A program made the translations under genes and the position numbers. Positions 26,131-36,086 of a stretch of 64,000 nt of DNA are shown here, one piece after another (position 1 is the first letter of the stretch; each line of letters begins with the position of its first letter). Below the pieces are notes generated by a model. It searched no databases. It was not told where the DNA came from and saw only the letters and a program-made list of their open reading frames with translations. Origin of the DNA: Photobacterium angustum (GTDB taxonomy: Bacteria; Pseudomonadota; Gammaproteobacteria; Enterobacterales; Vibrionaceae); contig NZ_PYOM01000024.1 in assembly GCF_003026365.1 (NCBI RefSeq), positions 1-64,000 on the forward strand. Direction: 5' to 3'.

Positions 26131-27954
26131 TTAATCTAAACGAAGCGTCAGTTTGGTATAGCGAGTGTAACCATGAAGCAAGACGTAATATGTTACACCC
26201 GGTTGGGCATACAAGTGGCAAATCTCTTCATTCCCTGATCGGTTAGAGCGACAGTCAAAGGTTGAGGTTGTCGGCTTTCTATTAGCCCTTACATATAGAT
26301 CGGCATCTCCCTTTCCACCAGCCAACGAAACCATAACAGTCGAAGCTTTATCAACATTAAAGACATAATAGGTTTTAGAGTTTTCGCTTCCACTTAAATC
26401 TTTAATTGGCTTCCACTTAATAAGAACATTGCCATTTGGAATAGGTGAACCGCAGCTAGCATCGACTCCCACCGAATTAAATGCGTTCACAACATCTTTA
26501 ACGGTATAACCAAAATCTTCAGCTGCTTTGACAACACCACATGCACCTTCCTCAAAGGTACTGTTTGCCGTCCAATACAGTTGGTTTGCTAATGTAAATA
26601 TTTCAAACCCTTTACGAACCCCCCAATTAGGTTTGTTGGCAAGTAAATAAAAGGCACGGTTAAACACACCACTTGAGAAATGTACATTCATACCATCATA
26701 GTATTGAGATGCATGATCGATAGAGCGACCATCTTTCGATGGTTGATCAAAATACCGTAACCCTCCTTCCGACTTGAAGATATCACTACCTACAATCCAA
26801 TCTACTTTTCCGCGAAGATAATATTCAGCGGCTTCACCAGCAATATCAGAAAAAGCCTCGTTGATGCCACCAGACATATCTTTGTAAACAAGCCCTGAGT
26901 TTTGCTCTGTAAAACCATGACTAACTTCATGGGCACTTACGTTAATATCAACAAGTGGATAAAAGCGATCTTTACCATCTCCAAATGTCATTGAAGATCC
27001 ATTCCAAAATGCATTCTCATACTCGGAGCCATAATGAACACGCATTGTTAATTGGAAATTTAATGGTGATGTATTCATCCAATCTTGATACATATTAAAA
27101 ACGACATTACCAAAATAATGTGCATCGTTAAGCGGTGAAAAAGCACCGTTTACGTATCTAAAATCATTGAAGTTATCATTATCAATACAATTGTATTGAT
27201 AAGCGATATTGCCTTCTGTCGCATTATTTAAATTAACGGTTTTAACTGCAGCATTTTCTAACGTACATATTGTTCCTTCTTTGTTGATAGGGAGACCGTC
27301 AAAATCAAGACCATAAATGTATTCAGAAGTTTTTATATTACCGCCAGGGCCCATTCCTGAGGCTTTAGTGTGATTCAATCCATCCCAGTGCTCTAAAATC
27401 CCCCCATTTATTGCATCAACAATATAAAACGGACGCTCAGGATGTTCGGAGGCGATAAAGAAATCAACGAGATAAACAATCTTTGCCGTTTGGTTATCAT
27501 CAAGTTTTACCATTAACTTTGCGTTTTTGTTTTCAATATTATGATTGTTATTAGCAACGGACTGATGCGAAGTAATAGCAGCTAAAATTGCTTCTTCTTC
27601 ATTTAATCTAGGCGTAATACTTGGTAAATCACGGTTGATCCCTTTCGCCATCAAACCGTAAACACCCGATGGTTTATTGTTAGAAAGAGTGGCCACAACA
27701 GAAGTATTAAAGACAGGCACACCTAAGTAGGTCTGTTGATACCGGACTTTAGTTTTCCCATTTGGTAAAACAACTTTATTTATTTCAGCAAAGCCCGTTT
27801 CTAACGGAGTAATACTCGTAGATTGTACTTTTAGACTCTGAGAAAGCACTTTATTATCATTAATCTTTACCATTTCTGCGGCATGTACCGAAAAACCAAC
27901 AGATGTACCAAGAAGCGCTGCTATTTTGCAGCTTGTCTGACGTTGTAAGTTCAT
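26131..27954 (-). CDS. Extracellular zinc metalloprotease, M4 family (vibriolysin-like)
   Basis: A 607-residue preproenzyme. The signal peptide (1-25, ends VHAAE) is followed by an FTP/PepSY-type propeptide to about residue 195, then the thermolysin-like catalytic domain. The zinc ligands are His342 and His346 in AHEVSHGFTEQ and Glu366 in GGINEAFSD. A C-terminal pre-peptidase (PPC) domain with SLAGGKGDADLYVR covers about the last 90 residues and is typical of Vibrionaceae enzymes secreted by type II secretion. Such proteases degrade host proteins and process other exotoxins, which may matter for the neighbouring toxin-like pair. Confidence 0.95.
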   Translation of the reverse strand: MNLQRQTSCKIAALLGTSVGFSVHAAEMVKINDNKVLSQSLKVQSTSITPLETGFAEINKVVLPNGKTKVRYQQTYLGVPVFNTSVVATLSNNKPSGVYGLMAKGINRDLPSITPRLNEEEAILAAITSHQSVANNNHNIENKNAKLMVKLDDNQTAKIVYLVDFFIASEHPERPFYIVDAINGGILEHWDGLNHTKASGMGPGGNIKTSEYIYGLDFDGLPINKEGTICTLENAAVKTVNLNNATEGNIAYQYNCIDNDNFNDFRYVNGAFSPLNDAHYFGNVVFNMYQDWMNTSPLNFQLTMRVHYGSEYENAFWNGSSMTFGDGKDRFYPLVDINVSAHEVSHGFTEQNSGLVYKDMSGGINEAFSDIAGEAAEYYLRGKVDWIVGSDIFKSEGGLRYFDQPSKDGRSIDHASQYYDGMNVHFSSGVFNRAFYLLANKPNWGVRKGFEIFTLANQLYWTANSTFEEGACGVVKAAEDFGYTVKDVVNAFNSVGVDASCGSPIPNGNVLIKWKPIKDLSGSENSKTYYVFNVDKASTVMVSLAGGKGDADLYVRANRKPTTSTFDCRSNRSGNEEICHLYAQPGVTYYVLLHGYTRYTKLTLRLD

Positions 27955-28302
27955 GTTTGGTTCCTGATGTTAATTAAATTATTACTTCCCAACGACTTTA
28001 TAGGAAGCCTAAATATAGATATTCAAAAGCAATAATTTGCACATCAAGAGTGTCTGTAATTCAAATACCTTACAAGCATGCAAGCAAAATTAAACTCTTA
28101 ACATATGTAATAAAAGCTTTACATTAATGTAACATTAGCCAGTCATCTCATTATTTTTTTATTTAGATTCAATTAGTTAAAAAAATTCTGAATATATAGA
28201 TATGTTTTAATAAGTAAATGGTCACAATGACCTTTTTTTAAAGCTATTAATCATTCAAATAGAAAATATCTTTAAGGTATTAATCTACTAATTAATAAAT
28301 AT
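27955..28302. other. Gene-free promoter region of the M4 protease
   Basis: About 350 AT-rich bases upstream of the protease hold no gene. I see a promoter-like AT composition but no distinct operator. Confidence 0.4.
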
Positions 28303-28332
28303 AAAAAAGGCGACTTAACGTCGCCTTTTTCC
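28303..28332 (-). terminator. Rho-independent terminator after the chemoreceptor gene
   Basis: AAGGCGAC pairs with GTCGCCTT around TTAAC, flanked by an A-run and a T-run, 14 bases after the stop. Confidence 0.85.
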
Positions 28333-28343
28333 GAATATCATTA

Positions 28344-29903
28344 TTATATTTTGAATGTCCCTACATGCTTATCAAGCGTTTGCGATAAGTCAGCAAGCTG
28401 CTGGCTGGATGCCTCTAATTGTTCACTGGCGGTCAAACCAAGTTTAACTAAGTGACTCACCGTATCCATATTCAAGTTTATCTCATTCGCCACTGTTGAT
28501 TGCTGCTCAGTTGCTGTCGCCACTTGAGTATTCATATCTAAAATAGTGGTTACTTGCTGTGAAATAGATTCAAGTGCTTGTCGCGCATGCTCTGTTTCGG
28601 TTGCCCCTTCGTTAATCAGTGCCTTACTGTTACTCATTGAACCTACCGCGCTCTGGGCTTCTGTTTGTAACTGGTGGATCATGGCATCGATTTCATCTGT
28701 TGATTGGGCTGTTTTCGTTGCAAGATTACGTACTTCATCAGCAACAACAGCAAACCCTCGACCAGCATCACCTGCTCTTGCTGCTTCAATCGCGGCATTC
28801 AATGCCAGTAAATTGGTTTGCTCTGAAATCCCACGTATTACTTCAAGAATCGTACCTATAGATTGCGTATTATCCGCCAAGCTAACAATAATATTTGAAG
28901 TACTGTTCATCTCATTTTCTAGGTTAGAGATGGCCGTTGTTGTTCGTTGTAGCGTTTTATATCCTTCTTGGGTTTCATTTGTTGCCATACTTGCTGCATC
29001 TGCGGCGTTAGCGGCGTTGGACGCAATTTCATTAACCGTGGCAATCATTTCATTCATTGATGTCACAACGAGCAAGGTTTGTTCATTTTGCTCTTGTCCT
29101 CTCGCGAGTGCTTGCTGTGACTGTTCACGTAGTGCAATGGCAGAACCATTTAATTCCTCGCCAGAATTCACCACTTGGGAAATAATGCCATGTACTTTTT
29201 CAACAAATACATTAAATGCTGACGAGATCTGGGCAACTTCGTCATTACCTTTTATTGGTAAGCGCACCGTTAAATCACCATCACCTTGCGAGATATCATG
29301 CAATGCATCTTTAAGTACCGATAGTGGGCGCATTAATTTATTGAGCAGTAGAGATAGCACAATTAAACAAAGTACGAAGATCACAATCATCGAACCTAGC
29401 TGGTAAGTGATAATGCCATTGGTTGCTTGGCTTACTTCGGTAATGGGAATGCCAATATCAAATGTGCCGTAAAGCTGACCATTCACATAGATTGGCGCCA
29501 TAATGTCGAACACCCATACCTTTTGTACGTCGGCATACCATTTTGAATATTGTTCTACACCTTTTGTCGCGCCGTCTACGGTATACGCATCATCATACTT
29601 TTTGTTTAGCTTTTGCTTATCGCTATGTGCAACGGCTGTAACATTACTATCAATAACAATCGCATAGCTAACATCAGATCGCTGTTTCAAATCATCAACT
29701 AATGCTTGAAGATCTTTTTTAGGGGTGGCGGAGTTTTTTAGAATATACCCTGCATTTTTGGCTAAGAATTCCGCCTGTACTTGAGATTTATCGAGGATGA
29801 TATTGTCTATCTTTTGGCTAGATATAAAGTAGGTCGACGCCATACTCGCCATAACGGCAATGCCAAACATGGCACAAACGGCTAATAGGATTATTTTTTT
29901 CAT
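28344..29903 (-). CDS. Methyl-accepting chemotaxis protein
   Basis: A 519-residue transmembrane chemoreceptor. TM1 covers about residues 4-24 and a periplasmic single-Cache-type sensor runs to about 165 (VSYAIVIDSNVTAVAHSD, then YGTFDIGIP). TM2 is about 170-190, followed by a HAMP domain (KLMRPLSVLKDALHDISQGDGDL) and a long cytoplasmic coiled coil. The conserved signalling tip is EQTNLLALNAAIEAARAGD then GRGFAVVADEVRNLA. No C-terminal CheR-tether pentapeptide is present; it ends VGTFKI. The ligand cannot be predicted. The gene is monocistronic with its own terminator. Confidence 0.95.
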   Translation of the reverse strand: MKKIILLAVCAMFGIAVMASMASTYFISSQKIDNIILDKSQVQAEFLAKNAGYILKNSATPKKDLQALVDDLKQRSDVSYAIVIDSNVTAVAHSDKQKLNKKYDDAYTVDGATKGVEQYSKWYADVQKVWVFDIMAPIYVNGQLYGTFDIGIPITEVSQATNGIITYQLGSMIVIFVLCLIVLSLLLNKLMRPLSVLKDALHDISQGDGDLTVRLPIKGNDEVAQISSAFNVFVEKVHGIISQVVNSGEELNGSAIALREQSQQALARGQEQNEQTLLVVTSMNEMIATVNEIASNAANAADAASMATNETQEGYKTLQRTTTAISNLENEMNSTSNIIVSLADNTQSIGTILEVIRGISEQTNLLALNAAIEAARAGDAGRGFAVVADEVRNLATKTAQSTDEIDAMIHQLQTEAQSAVGSMSNSKALINEGATETEHARQALESISQQVTTILDMNTQVATATEQQSTVANEINLNMDTVSHLVKLGLTASEQLEASSQQLADLSQTLDKHVGTFKI

Positions 29904-30334
29904 TATTATTGTCTCAACGCAAGTTGTGAATCTCTATCAACAAAATTTGTAAATCTCATCATTGATAGCTCGAACTGAATATGTCATCTCGCAATACAAG
30001 ATATAACCATTCAGTTACGTTATCTGTAAAAGTCGCAACAACTTTAACAAACTCGCTCAAACTTATGCTGTTATCACAATTTCAACAAAGAGCGACTTCT
30101 TATGTACTTACAACAAAGCAATTAAGTTACCATCACGTTTTATTTTTGAGTTAGGCGATTAAATAATCGTTCTTACCCATAATGTAAAAGTATCTGAAAA
30201 GAAAAATAAATAAGCCAGTGGTATGACCTTAGTTAAATATGCTATTAATCACTATTAATTTATTCCTTTGTGTATATAGTGTGTGAATAAAAAGTTGCAC
30301 GTCATTTACGTGCTATATAAAAGGAAAGTAAAAA
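29904..30334. other. Divergent promoter region between chemoreceptor and tpx
   Basis: About 430 bases without a gene separate divergent transcription units. AAGGAAAG lies just before tpx. There is no clear OxyR-type palindrome that I can defend. Confidence 0.4.
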
Positions 30335-30838
30335 ATGACTCAAGTAACATTCCAAGGCTCACCTGTTCAAGTTGCAGGTACATTCCCTGCTGTAGGTACT
30401 CAAGCACCAGCATTTACGCTTTGCGGCGCTGATCTGTCTGACATCACACTTGATTCAGTAAAAGGTAAAAAAGTTGTTTTAAATATCTTCCCAAGCATCG
30501 ATACACCGGTTTGTGCACTTGGTGTGAAAGCATTTAATCAAAAAGCAGCAAACACAGAAAATACAGTTGTACTATGTATCTCTGCTGACTTGCCTTTCGC
30601 TACAGGTCGTTTCTGTGAAGCAGAAGGTATTGAGAACGTTCAAACTGCTTCTCTATTCCGTAGCCCAGAATTTGCAGAAGCATACGGCGTTAAACTAGCT
30701 GAAGGCGCACTTCGTGATTTAGCTACTCGTGCCGTTGTTGTACTAAACGAGGAAGGTCTTGTGATCCATTCTGAACTTGTAGCAGAGATTACTGATGAGC
30801 CTAACTACGACGCAGCAATCGCAGCGCTACAAAAATAA
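30335..30838 (+). CDS. tpx: Thiol peroxidase Tpx
   Basis: An atypical two-Cys peroxiredoxin that reduces lipid and hydrogen peroxides with thioredoxin. It has 167 residues, matching the family. Peroxidatic Cys60 lies in SIDTPVCALGVKAFN and resolving Cys94 in ATGRFCEAEG, the expected Tpx spacing. Codon use is cleaner than in its neighbours, suggesting high expression. AAAGGAAAG precedes the ATG. It is monocistronic with a strong terminator. Confidence 0.97.
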   Translation: MTQVTFQGSPVQVAGTFPAVGTQAPAFTLCGADLSDITLDSVKGKKVVLNIFPSIDTPVCALGVKAFNQKAANTENTVVLCISADLPFATGRFCEAEGIENVQTASLFRSPEFAEAYGVKLAEGALRDLATRAVVVLNEEGLVIHSELVAEITDEPNYDAAIAALQK

Positions 30839-30847
30839 GATAAAAAT

Positions 30848-30876
30848 TGAAGTGGCTCTTAAGGGGCCACTTTTTC
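30848..30876 (+). terminator. Rho-independent terminator after tpx
   Basis: AGTGGCTCT pairs with GGGGCCACT (including G-U pairs) around TAA and is followed by TTTTT. Confidence 0.85.
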
Positions 30877-31134
30877 CTAACAGCAACAATGTCATAGTGA
30901 GATAAACATCCAGCAAAAGCAGGCTTAATCATCATTTTGTAGCTCTTGAGTCGCTTATCTCTTTTTCGCAAATTCTGTATGCATGACATTCACGGTCAAA
31001 AGAGTCTCCCCTTATTTCTCTTCCATCTTAATATATTGTTCGAACTCTTCACTATATTGAGCAATAGTCTGACTAGATAATCATGAAACAAAAATCAATA
31101 ATAAAAGCCATGCTATATTAAATTAATCAATAAC

Positions 31135-31902
31135 TTAAATAAAATCCACTTTGTACCCATCACAACCAATAACTAACGAGCTAGGGACTTGGTTATCTTG
31201 CAGCCAACAATCTAATTCATGTCCTATATGGGTAATGATAAATTGCTTTGGTAGTAGGCGTTCATAAACATCAAAGGCTGTATCAATATCGCTATGATTA
31301 CCTCGTTCTAATGCCGGTGGAAAAGAGCAATCTAGCACTAATGCATCAAGTTTATTTACTGACAATAAATACTGCTCAGTCTCAAGAGGTAAACCGTCGG
31401 TATCTGTTAAGTAAGCGACGGTATTTCCATCAAACTCAAACAAATACCCAAACGTAGGTTTGGAGTGTTGCATCGAGAGTGGTGTGATTTTCAATCCTTC
31501 GACATTAAAAGGTACTCCATGATGAAGATACGAACGAAAATCTAAACAGCCAGAATGTTTCAGTAGATCAGCGCAACCTAAAGGATCATTAGGGCACCAG
31601 ACAGGAATTAATGCGCCATTACTCCAACGTAAATGGAACAAGCCTTGCACATGATCTACATGAAAATGAGTAAGCAAAAAGCCAATATATGAGCCAACTG
31701 AAAAACGCTTATGAAGATCCATGATACCTGCATCAATGAGCAAACGCTTTTTATTCTGCTCATCTCCCCACTCTATCATCGCCGAACAGGGTTTTCTTTC
31801 GAGATGATGATCATAGGTTGCAGCCTCACATGCAGAACAATGACAACCATATAGGGGAACACCACCAGCGGCACCTGTACCGAGTAATGTCAGTGATAAC
31901 AT
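31135..31902 (-). CDS. phnP: PhnP, cyclic phosphoribosyl phosphodiesterase
   Basis: A metallo-beta-lactamase-fold enzyme of 255 residues that opens 5-phosphoribosyl 1,2-cyclic phosphate, the product of the C-P lyase core, to ribose 1,5-bisphosphate. Motifs are GTGAAGGVPLYGC with zinc-binding Cys residues (CHCSAC) near the N-terminus, the metal site THFHVDHVQG, YLTDTDGLP, and late DCSFPP and IITHIGH. Last gene of the phn operon, three bases from phnN. Confidence 0.95.
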   Translation of the reverse strand: MLSLTLLGTGAAGGVPLYGCHCSACEAATYDHHLERKPCSAMIEWGDEQNKKRLLIDAGIMDLHKRFSVGSYIGFLLTHFHVDHVQGLFHLRWSNGALIPVWCPNDPLGCADLLKHSGCLDFRSYLHHGVPFNVEGLKITPLSMQHSKPTFGYLFEFDGNTVAYLTDTDGLPLETEQYLLSVNKLDALVLDCSFPPALERGNHSDIDTAFDVYERLLPKQFIITHIGHELDCWLQDNQVPSSLVIGCDGYKVDFI

Positions 31903-31904
31903 AA

Positions 31905-32483
31905 TTAACCCACTACGTTTTTTGATTGAGACTCGTACACGGCATATTTCATCTGAGCAAGAAACTGCTCTATACTGCTTTTTAGAGAGCCACTATTATC
32001 AACGACAATTGCACATGGTGGTCTTACAGCGTCATAAGCCACTGCGCGCTCCAAACGTTGCGTTATCTCTTCTTCACTTTCTCGCCCTCGAAGCTGTAAC
32101 CGTTGCTCTAGGACTTCAGGGCTGACTGAAATCCACACCACTTGAAGTTGTTCACCAAAGCGCGCCTTGGCGGTTTCTAAATAAGCTCTGGAGCCATTAA
32201 CCATGACATCCAATCCCTTATTGAGCCAATCATCCACTTCATTGCCAACGCCATATCGACAGCCGTTCGCCTGCCAGTGCATGACAAATAACCCACGATG
32301 AATGCGTAAATCAAATTCGGTGTCTAATAGCGCGATATGATTTTCGTTCCCCATAAATGCAGGTCGAGTAATATATCGATGTGCGATCATCAATCGCTCA
32401 CTTAAACTTTCTCGAACCGCATTGATAAGAGAATCTTTGCCCGCCCCCGATGCACCTAAGACATAGAATAACCTAGCCAACAC
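31905..32483 (-). CDS. phnN: PhnN, ribose 1,5-bisphosphokinase
   Basis: A 192-residue kinase of the guanylate-kinase fold that phosphorylates ribose 1,5-bisphosphate to PRPP, closing the phosphonate pathway. The P-loop GASGAGKDSL is near the N-terminus, followed by RYITRPA and the RLQLRGRESEEEI lid-type segment typical of PhnN. The operon order phnM-phnN-phnP matches other gamma-proteobacteria. Confidence 0.95.
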   Translation of the reverse strand: MLARLFYVLGASGAGKDSLINAVRESLSERLMIAHRYITRPAFMGNENHIALLDTEFDLRIHRGLFVMHWQANGCRYGVGNEVDDWLNKGLDVMVNGSRAYLETAKARFGEQLQVVWISVSPEVLEQRLQLRGRESEEEITQRLERAVAYDAVRPPCAIVVDNSGSLKSSIEQFLAQMKYAVYESQSKNVVG

Positions 32484-32493
32484 TGTTTCTCCT

Positions 32494-33630
32494 TTAGAAA
32501 ACGCGATTGCCTTGTCGCCATACTTGTTGAATCACGGCTTGATTGGCTTTACGACCCACAAGCATTAAGTCAGCTCTCAACCCTTCTTTTACAGACCCTC
32601 TATCCGTCAAGTTGAGTGCAGCCGCTGGATGAGCCGTTGCTAGGCGCGTCGCTGATGCTAAATCAAGCGTGTTACGTTCATCGCTTGTTAACTTAAAAAC
32701 AGCATCAAGCAAACTGCTAGGAAAATAATCAGACGACAGCACATCCAATACACCCAGCGTTGCTAATTCATGTGCAGCAATATTTCCTGAATGCGAGCCA
32801 CCACGTACAACGTTTGGTGCTCCCATCATCACTTTTAATCCAAGCTCATGAGATCGTTGAGCGGCTTCAACCGTCGTAGGAAACTCAGCTAATACCATTC
32901 CTAGTGAATGTGATTCTTCAACGTGTACTGACGTTGCATCATCATGACTCGCTAAAGGTATGTGTTTTTCACGACACAATTTGGCTATCGCTTTTCGATT
33001 AGCACCTGACCACTGTAAAGACTGAGCTCGCTGGTATTGCTCAAACTCTGCCATTTGTTGATCACTTAGGTTGTATTTACCTTGGTAGTATTCATTGTAT
33101 TTGTTGATATTGACAAACTGACGTTGGCCGGGAGAATGATCCATCAACGACACCATGTGGATCTGCTCTAAGTCGAGATATTTTTCTGCCAATTCCACTG
33201 TCGCTGAGTGCGGTAACTCACATCGTATATGCACAAAATGCTCGGCCCTATTTAACCCCAACTTTCCACTTTCAATAATGGTATCAATCATTTTGTCGAG
33301 ATTTTCCTGTCGGTGTCCTCCATCACGTACATCACCAACCGCAATTGCATCTAAAACAGTCGTAATACCAGAGCCAATTAGCTGAGCATCATGCGCTGCC
33401 ATTGCTGACAATGCAGGCCAATTTACTTTCGGTCTTGGGGTAAAGTATTTTTCTAAATTATCGGTATGAAGCTCAATAAGGCCCGGCATTAAGAAACTTT
33501 GATTTGCATTAATTGCTTCTGGTCGCTGGCTACTTGAGTCCGACATTGATCGAATCAAACCATCCTTGATTTCAATCGAACCATTAATAACTTCATTTTC
33601 TAATACCAGTTGTACATTGGTAATAATCAT
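32494..33630 (-). CDS. phnM: PhnM, ribophosphonate triphosphate hydrolase
   Basis: An amidohydrolase-superfamily enzyme (378 residues from the chosen start) that removes pyrophosphate from alkylphosphonate ribose triphosphate to give the PhnJ substrate. Metal-site motifs are GLIELHTDNLEKYFTPRPK, AIGDVRDGG, HIRCELPH, SLMDHSPGQRQF, ASHDDATSVH and SSDYFPSSLLDA. The second of two tandem ATGs gives MIITNVQLVLEN, which matches the E. coli N-terminus. AAGGA lies just upstream. Confidence 0.96.
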   Translation of the reverse strand: MIITNVQLVLENEVINGSIEIKDGLIRSMSDSSSQRPEAINANQSFLMPGLIELHTDNLEKYFTPRPKVNWPALSAMAAHDAQLIGSGITTVLDAIAVGDVRDGGHRQENLDKMIDTIIESGKLGLNRAEHFVHIRCELPHSATVELAEKYLDLEQIHMVSLMDHSPGQRQFVNINKYNEYYQGKYNLSDQQMAEFEQYQRAQSLQWSGANRKAIAKLCREKHIPLASHDDATSVHVEESHSLGMVLAEFPTTVEAAQRSHELGLKVMMGAPNVVRGGSHSGNIAAHELATLGVLDVLSSDYFPSSLLDAVFKLTSDERNTLDLASATRLATAHPAAALNLTDRGSVKEGLRADLMLVGRKANQAVIQQVWRQGNRVF

Positions 33631-33643
33631 CATGACTTCCTTT

Positions 33644-34378
33644 CTAATGATCAATTTCACTCAATTGTGTCGTGGACATATCATAAATCTTATCCGCTAC
33701 GCGTTTACGAACTGAGTCATCGTGAAAAATACCAACAATCGCGGCACCTCGATGCTTAGCTTCTGAAATGAGATCGACGACAACTTGGCAGTTTTTCTCG
33801 TCCAATGACGCGGTAGGTTCATCAAGTAATAGAATAGGCGATTCAACAATAAACCCTCGAGCGATATTAACGCGTTGCTGCTCTCCACCAGAAAACGTCG
33901 CTGGGGCAAGGTGCCAAAGTGCTTCAGGTACATTTAACCGACGAAGAAGGACTTGTGCTTTTTCACGCGCCTCATCTTTATCGACACCTAAATCAATCAA
34001 AGGCTGGCTGACCACATCTAATGCACTGATGCGAGGAATAACCCGTAAAAATTGACTCACCCAACCTACGGTATGCTTTCTTACCTCAAGAATCGATTTA
34101 GGTGTCGTATTGGCGAGATCTACCCAGTCATTATTATTTCGATTTTTACGAACAAGAATGTGCCCATCATCGACTAAATAATTGGCGTAGAGCGCTTTAA
34201 GAAGCGTACTTTTACCCGAGCCTGAATGCCCAAGTAACACCACACATTCACCGCTTTCCACCTGAAAACTGCTGTTATCAAGAACAGATATTCGCGAGCT
34301 ACTTTGATTGTGTAATACGAACGTTTTGCTGATGTTTTCAACTCGAAGCATTACTTTGTCATTGTGAGTATTCATCAT
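33644..34378 (-). CDS. phnL: PhnL, C-P lyase complex ABC-type ATPase
   Basis: A 244-residue ABC ATPase homologue needed for C-P lyase function and associated with the core complex rather than with a membrane transporter. Walker A is LLGHSGSGKSTLLKAL, the signature is FSGGEQQRVNIAR and Walker B is ILLLDEPTASLD. RVIPRISALDVVSQPL is PhnL-typical. AAGGATAAGAAGT precedes the ATG. Five bases separate it from phnK. Confidence 0.94.
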   Translation of the reverse strand: MMNTHNDKVMLRVENISKTFVLHNQSSSRISVLDNSSFQVESGECVVLLGHSGSGKSTLLKALYANYLVDDGHILVRKNRNNNDWVDLANTTPKSILEVRKHTVGWVSQFLRVIPRISALDVVSQPLIDLGVDKDEAREKAQVLLRRLNVPEALWHLAPATFSGGEQQRVNIARGFIVESPILLLDEPTASLDEKNCQVVVDLISEAKHRGAAIVGIFHDDSVRKRVADKIYDMSTTQLSEIDH

Positions 34379-34383
34379 ACTTC

Positions 34384-35217
34384 TTATCCTTGTAATACCG
34401 ATGAAACGAGTAATTGCGTGTAAGGATGCTGTGGATCATCTAATACTTGATCTGTTAATCCAGTTTCAACAATGCGGCTTTCTTTCATCACGATTAATCG
34501 ATGAGCAAGCAAACGAGCAACGGCAAGATCATGCGTTACAATGACGACAGACAACCCTAAGTCAACAACTAAATTTCTAATTAAATCAAGGAGTCGAGCT
34601 TGTACCGATACATCTAGTCCACCTGTTGGTTCATCCATAAATACCAACTTTGGATGAGTCACTAAATTTCGTGCTATTTGTAACCGTTGTTGCATACCGC
34701 CAGAGAACGTAATAGGCATATCATCAATTCGGTCTAAGGGGATTTCAACTTGCCCAAGCCAATCAATCGCTTGTGCTCTAATATCCCCGTAATGTCTGTT
34801 ACCAACAGCCATTAAACGTTCGCCAATATTGCCACCAGCAGACACTCTAGAACGAAGACCGTCCATAGGATGCTGATGTACCACTCCCCACTCTGTGCGC
34901 AACAAACGACGACGTTCACTTTCAGACAAACCAAACAAGCTAACACTATGATTGGTGTCAATTTGATACTGAACATCGCCACTATCAGGTACTTCACGAC
35001 CGGATAAAACGCGGAGTAAGGTACTTTTCCCCGAGCCAGATTCCCCAACGATCCCCAGTACTTCACCTGGCCAAAGTTCAAAATCGATCTCTTGGCAGCC
35101 TTTCTCAGCTTGATACAATTTCGTCAGCTGCGTCACTTTAAGCAGAGGTTGTAATTCCTCACAGGTTTGATTAACAACCGCCTCATTCCGACTATTTTCA
35201 ACATCCATTAAAGACAC
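34384..35217 (-). CDS. phnK: PhnK, C-P lyase complex ABC-type ATPase
   Basis: A 277-residue ABC ATPase that binds the PhnGHIJ core and drives its conformational cycle. Walker A is IVGESGSGKSTLLRVL, the signature is FSGGMQQRLQIAR and Walker B is LVFMDEPTGGLDVSVQ. WGVVHQHPMDGLRSRVSAGG is PhnK-specific. The start is a GTG with GGAG nine bases upstream, overlapping the end of phnJ by ten bases. Confidence 0.94.
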   Translation of the reverse strand: MSLMDVENSRNEAVVNQTCEELQPLLKVTQLTKLYQAEKGCQEIDFELWPGEVLGIVGESGSGKSTLLRVLSGREVPDSGDVQYQIDTNHSVSLFGLSESERRRLLRTEWGVVHQHPMDGLRSRVSAGGNIGERLMAVGNRHYGDIRAQAIDWLGQVEIPLDRIDDMPITFSGGMQQRLQIARNLVTHPKLVFMDEPTGGLDVSVQARLLDLIRNLVVDLGLSVVIVTHDLAVARLLAHRLIVMKESRIVETGLTDQVLDDPQHPYTQLLVSSVLQG

Positions 35218-36086
35218 AATGTCGTCTCCTTACTCTTTTGCAGCTCTTGTTGTTCACGGCAATAATCCGTATCAGAACAGACAAACATTCTCCCTCCTTG
35301 ATCGTCGGTTACGACTTCGTCTAAGAAGCTATCCGTCGAGCCACAAATACTGCATGGTTCATCCCACTGCTGAATTTCAAAAGGGTAATCATCAAAATCG
35401 AGGCTATTCACATCGGTATAAGGCGGAATGGCATAAATCCGTTTTTCTCGGCCAGCCCCAAACAGTTGTAGAGCTGGCATTTGATGCATTTTAGGGTTAT
35501 CGAATTTGGGGATAGGAGAAGGATCAGTAATATATCGACCATTCACTTCAACAGGGTAAGCGTAAGACGTTGAAATATGGCCATATCGTGCAATGTCTTC
35601 ATACAGTTTTACATGCATCACACCATATTCTTCCAGTTCATGCATTTTCCGTGTTTCTGTTTCACGTGGCTCGATAAAACGTAATGGCTCAGGAATCGGA
35701 ACTTGATATATCAATATCTGCCCTTCATTCAACGGTTTCTCAGGAATGCGATGACGTGTTTGAATTAAGCTCGCATCACTGGTTTTTTCGGTCGTTTTAA
35801 CCGCTGCCACCTTTTTAAAAAACTGGCGAATAGAAACAGCATTGGTCGTATCGTCAGCGCCCTGATCAATCACTTTAAGCACATCTTGCTGTCCGATTAT
35901 CGCCGCTGTGATTTGAATACCTCCCGTACCCCATCCATAAGGCATCGGCATTTCTCGGCCACCAAACGGCACTTGATAACCCGGGATCGCAATCGCTTTT
36001 AGCAGTGCTCGACGTATCATCCTTTTCGTCTGCTCATCTAAGTAGCCATAGTTGTAGCCACCGGTTTGGCTTGAATCAAACATCAT
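35208..36086 (-). CDS. phnJ: PhnJ, radical-SAM C-P lyase
   Basis: The catalytic subunit that breaks the carbon-phosphorus bond by radical chemistry. It has about 292 residues. The C-terminal Cys cluster is visible as PCSICG followed by FVCSDTDYC, which holds the Fe-S cluster and the thiyl Cys. GYQVPFGGREMPMPYGWGTG and FIEPRETETRKMHELEEYGV are near identical to known PhnJ. Tandem ATGs at 36086/36083 have GAGG upstream and lie inside the end of phnI; an extension to 36125 is not needed. Confidence 0.97.
   Translation of the reverse strand: MMFDSSQTGGYNYGYLDEQTKRMIRRALLKAIAIPGYQVPFGGREMPMPYGWGTGGIQITAAIIGQQDVLKVIDQGADDTTNAVSIRQFFKKVAAVKTTEKTSDASLIQTRHRIPEKPLNEGQILIYQVPIPEPLRFIEPRETETRKMHELEEYGVMHVKLYEDIARYGHISTSYAYPVEVNGRYITDPSPIPKFDNPKMHQMPALQLFGAGREKRIYAIPPYTDVNSLDFDDYPFEIQQWDEPCSICGSTDSFLDEVVTDDQGGRMFVCSDTDYCREQQELQKSKETTLCL

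Noticed and set aside
28546..29406. Long 286-codon open frame on the plus strand
   Set aside because: It is antisense to the methyl-accepting chemotaxis gene, with composition typical of a shadow frame (runs of Ser, Ala, Cys) and no ribosome site.
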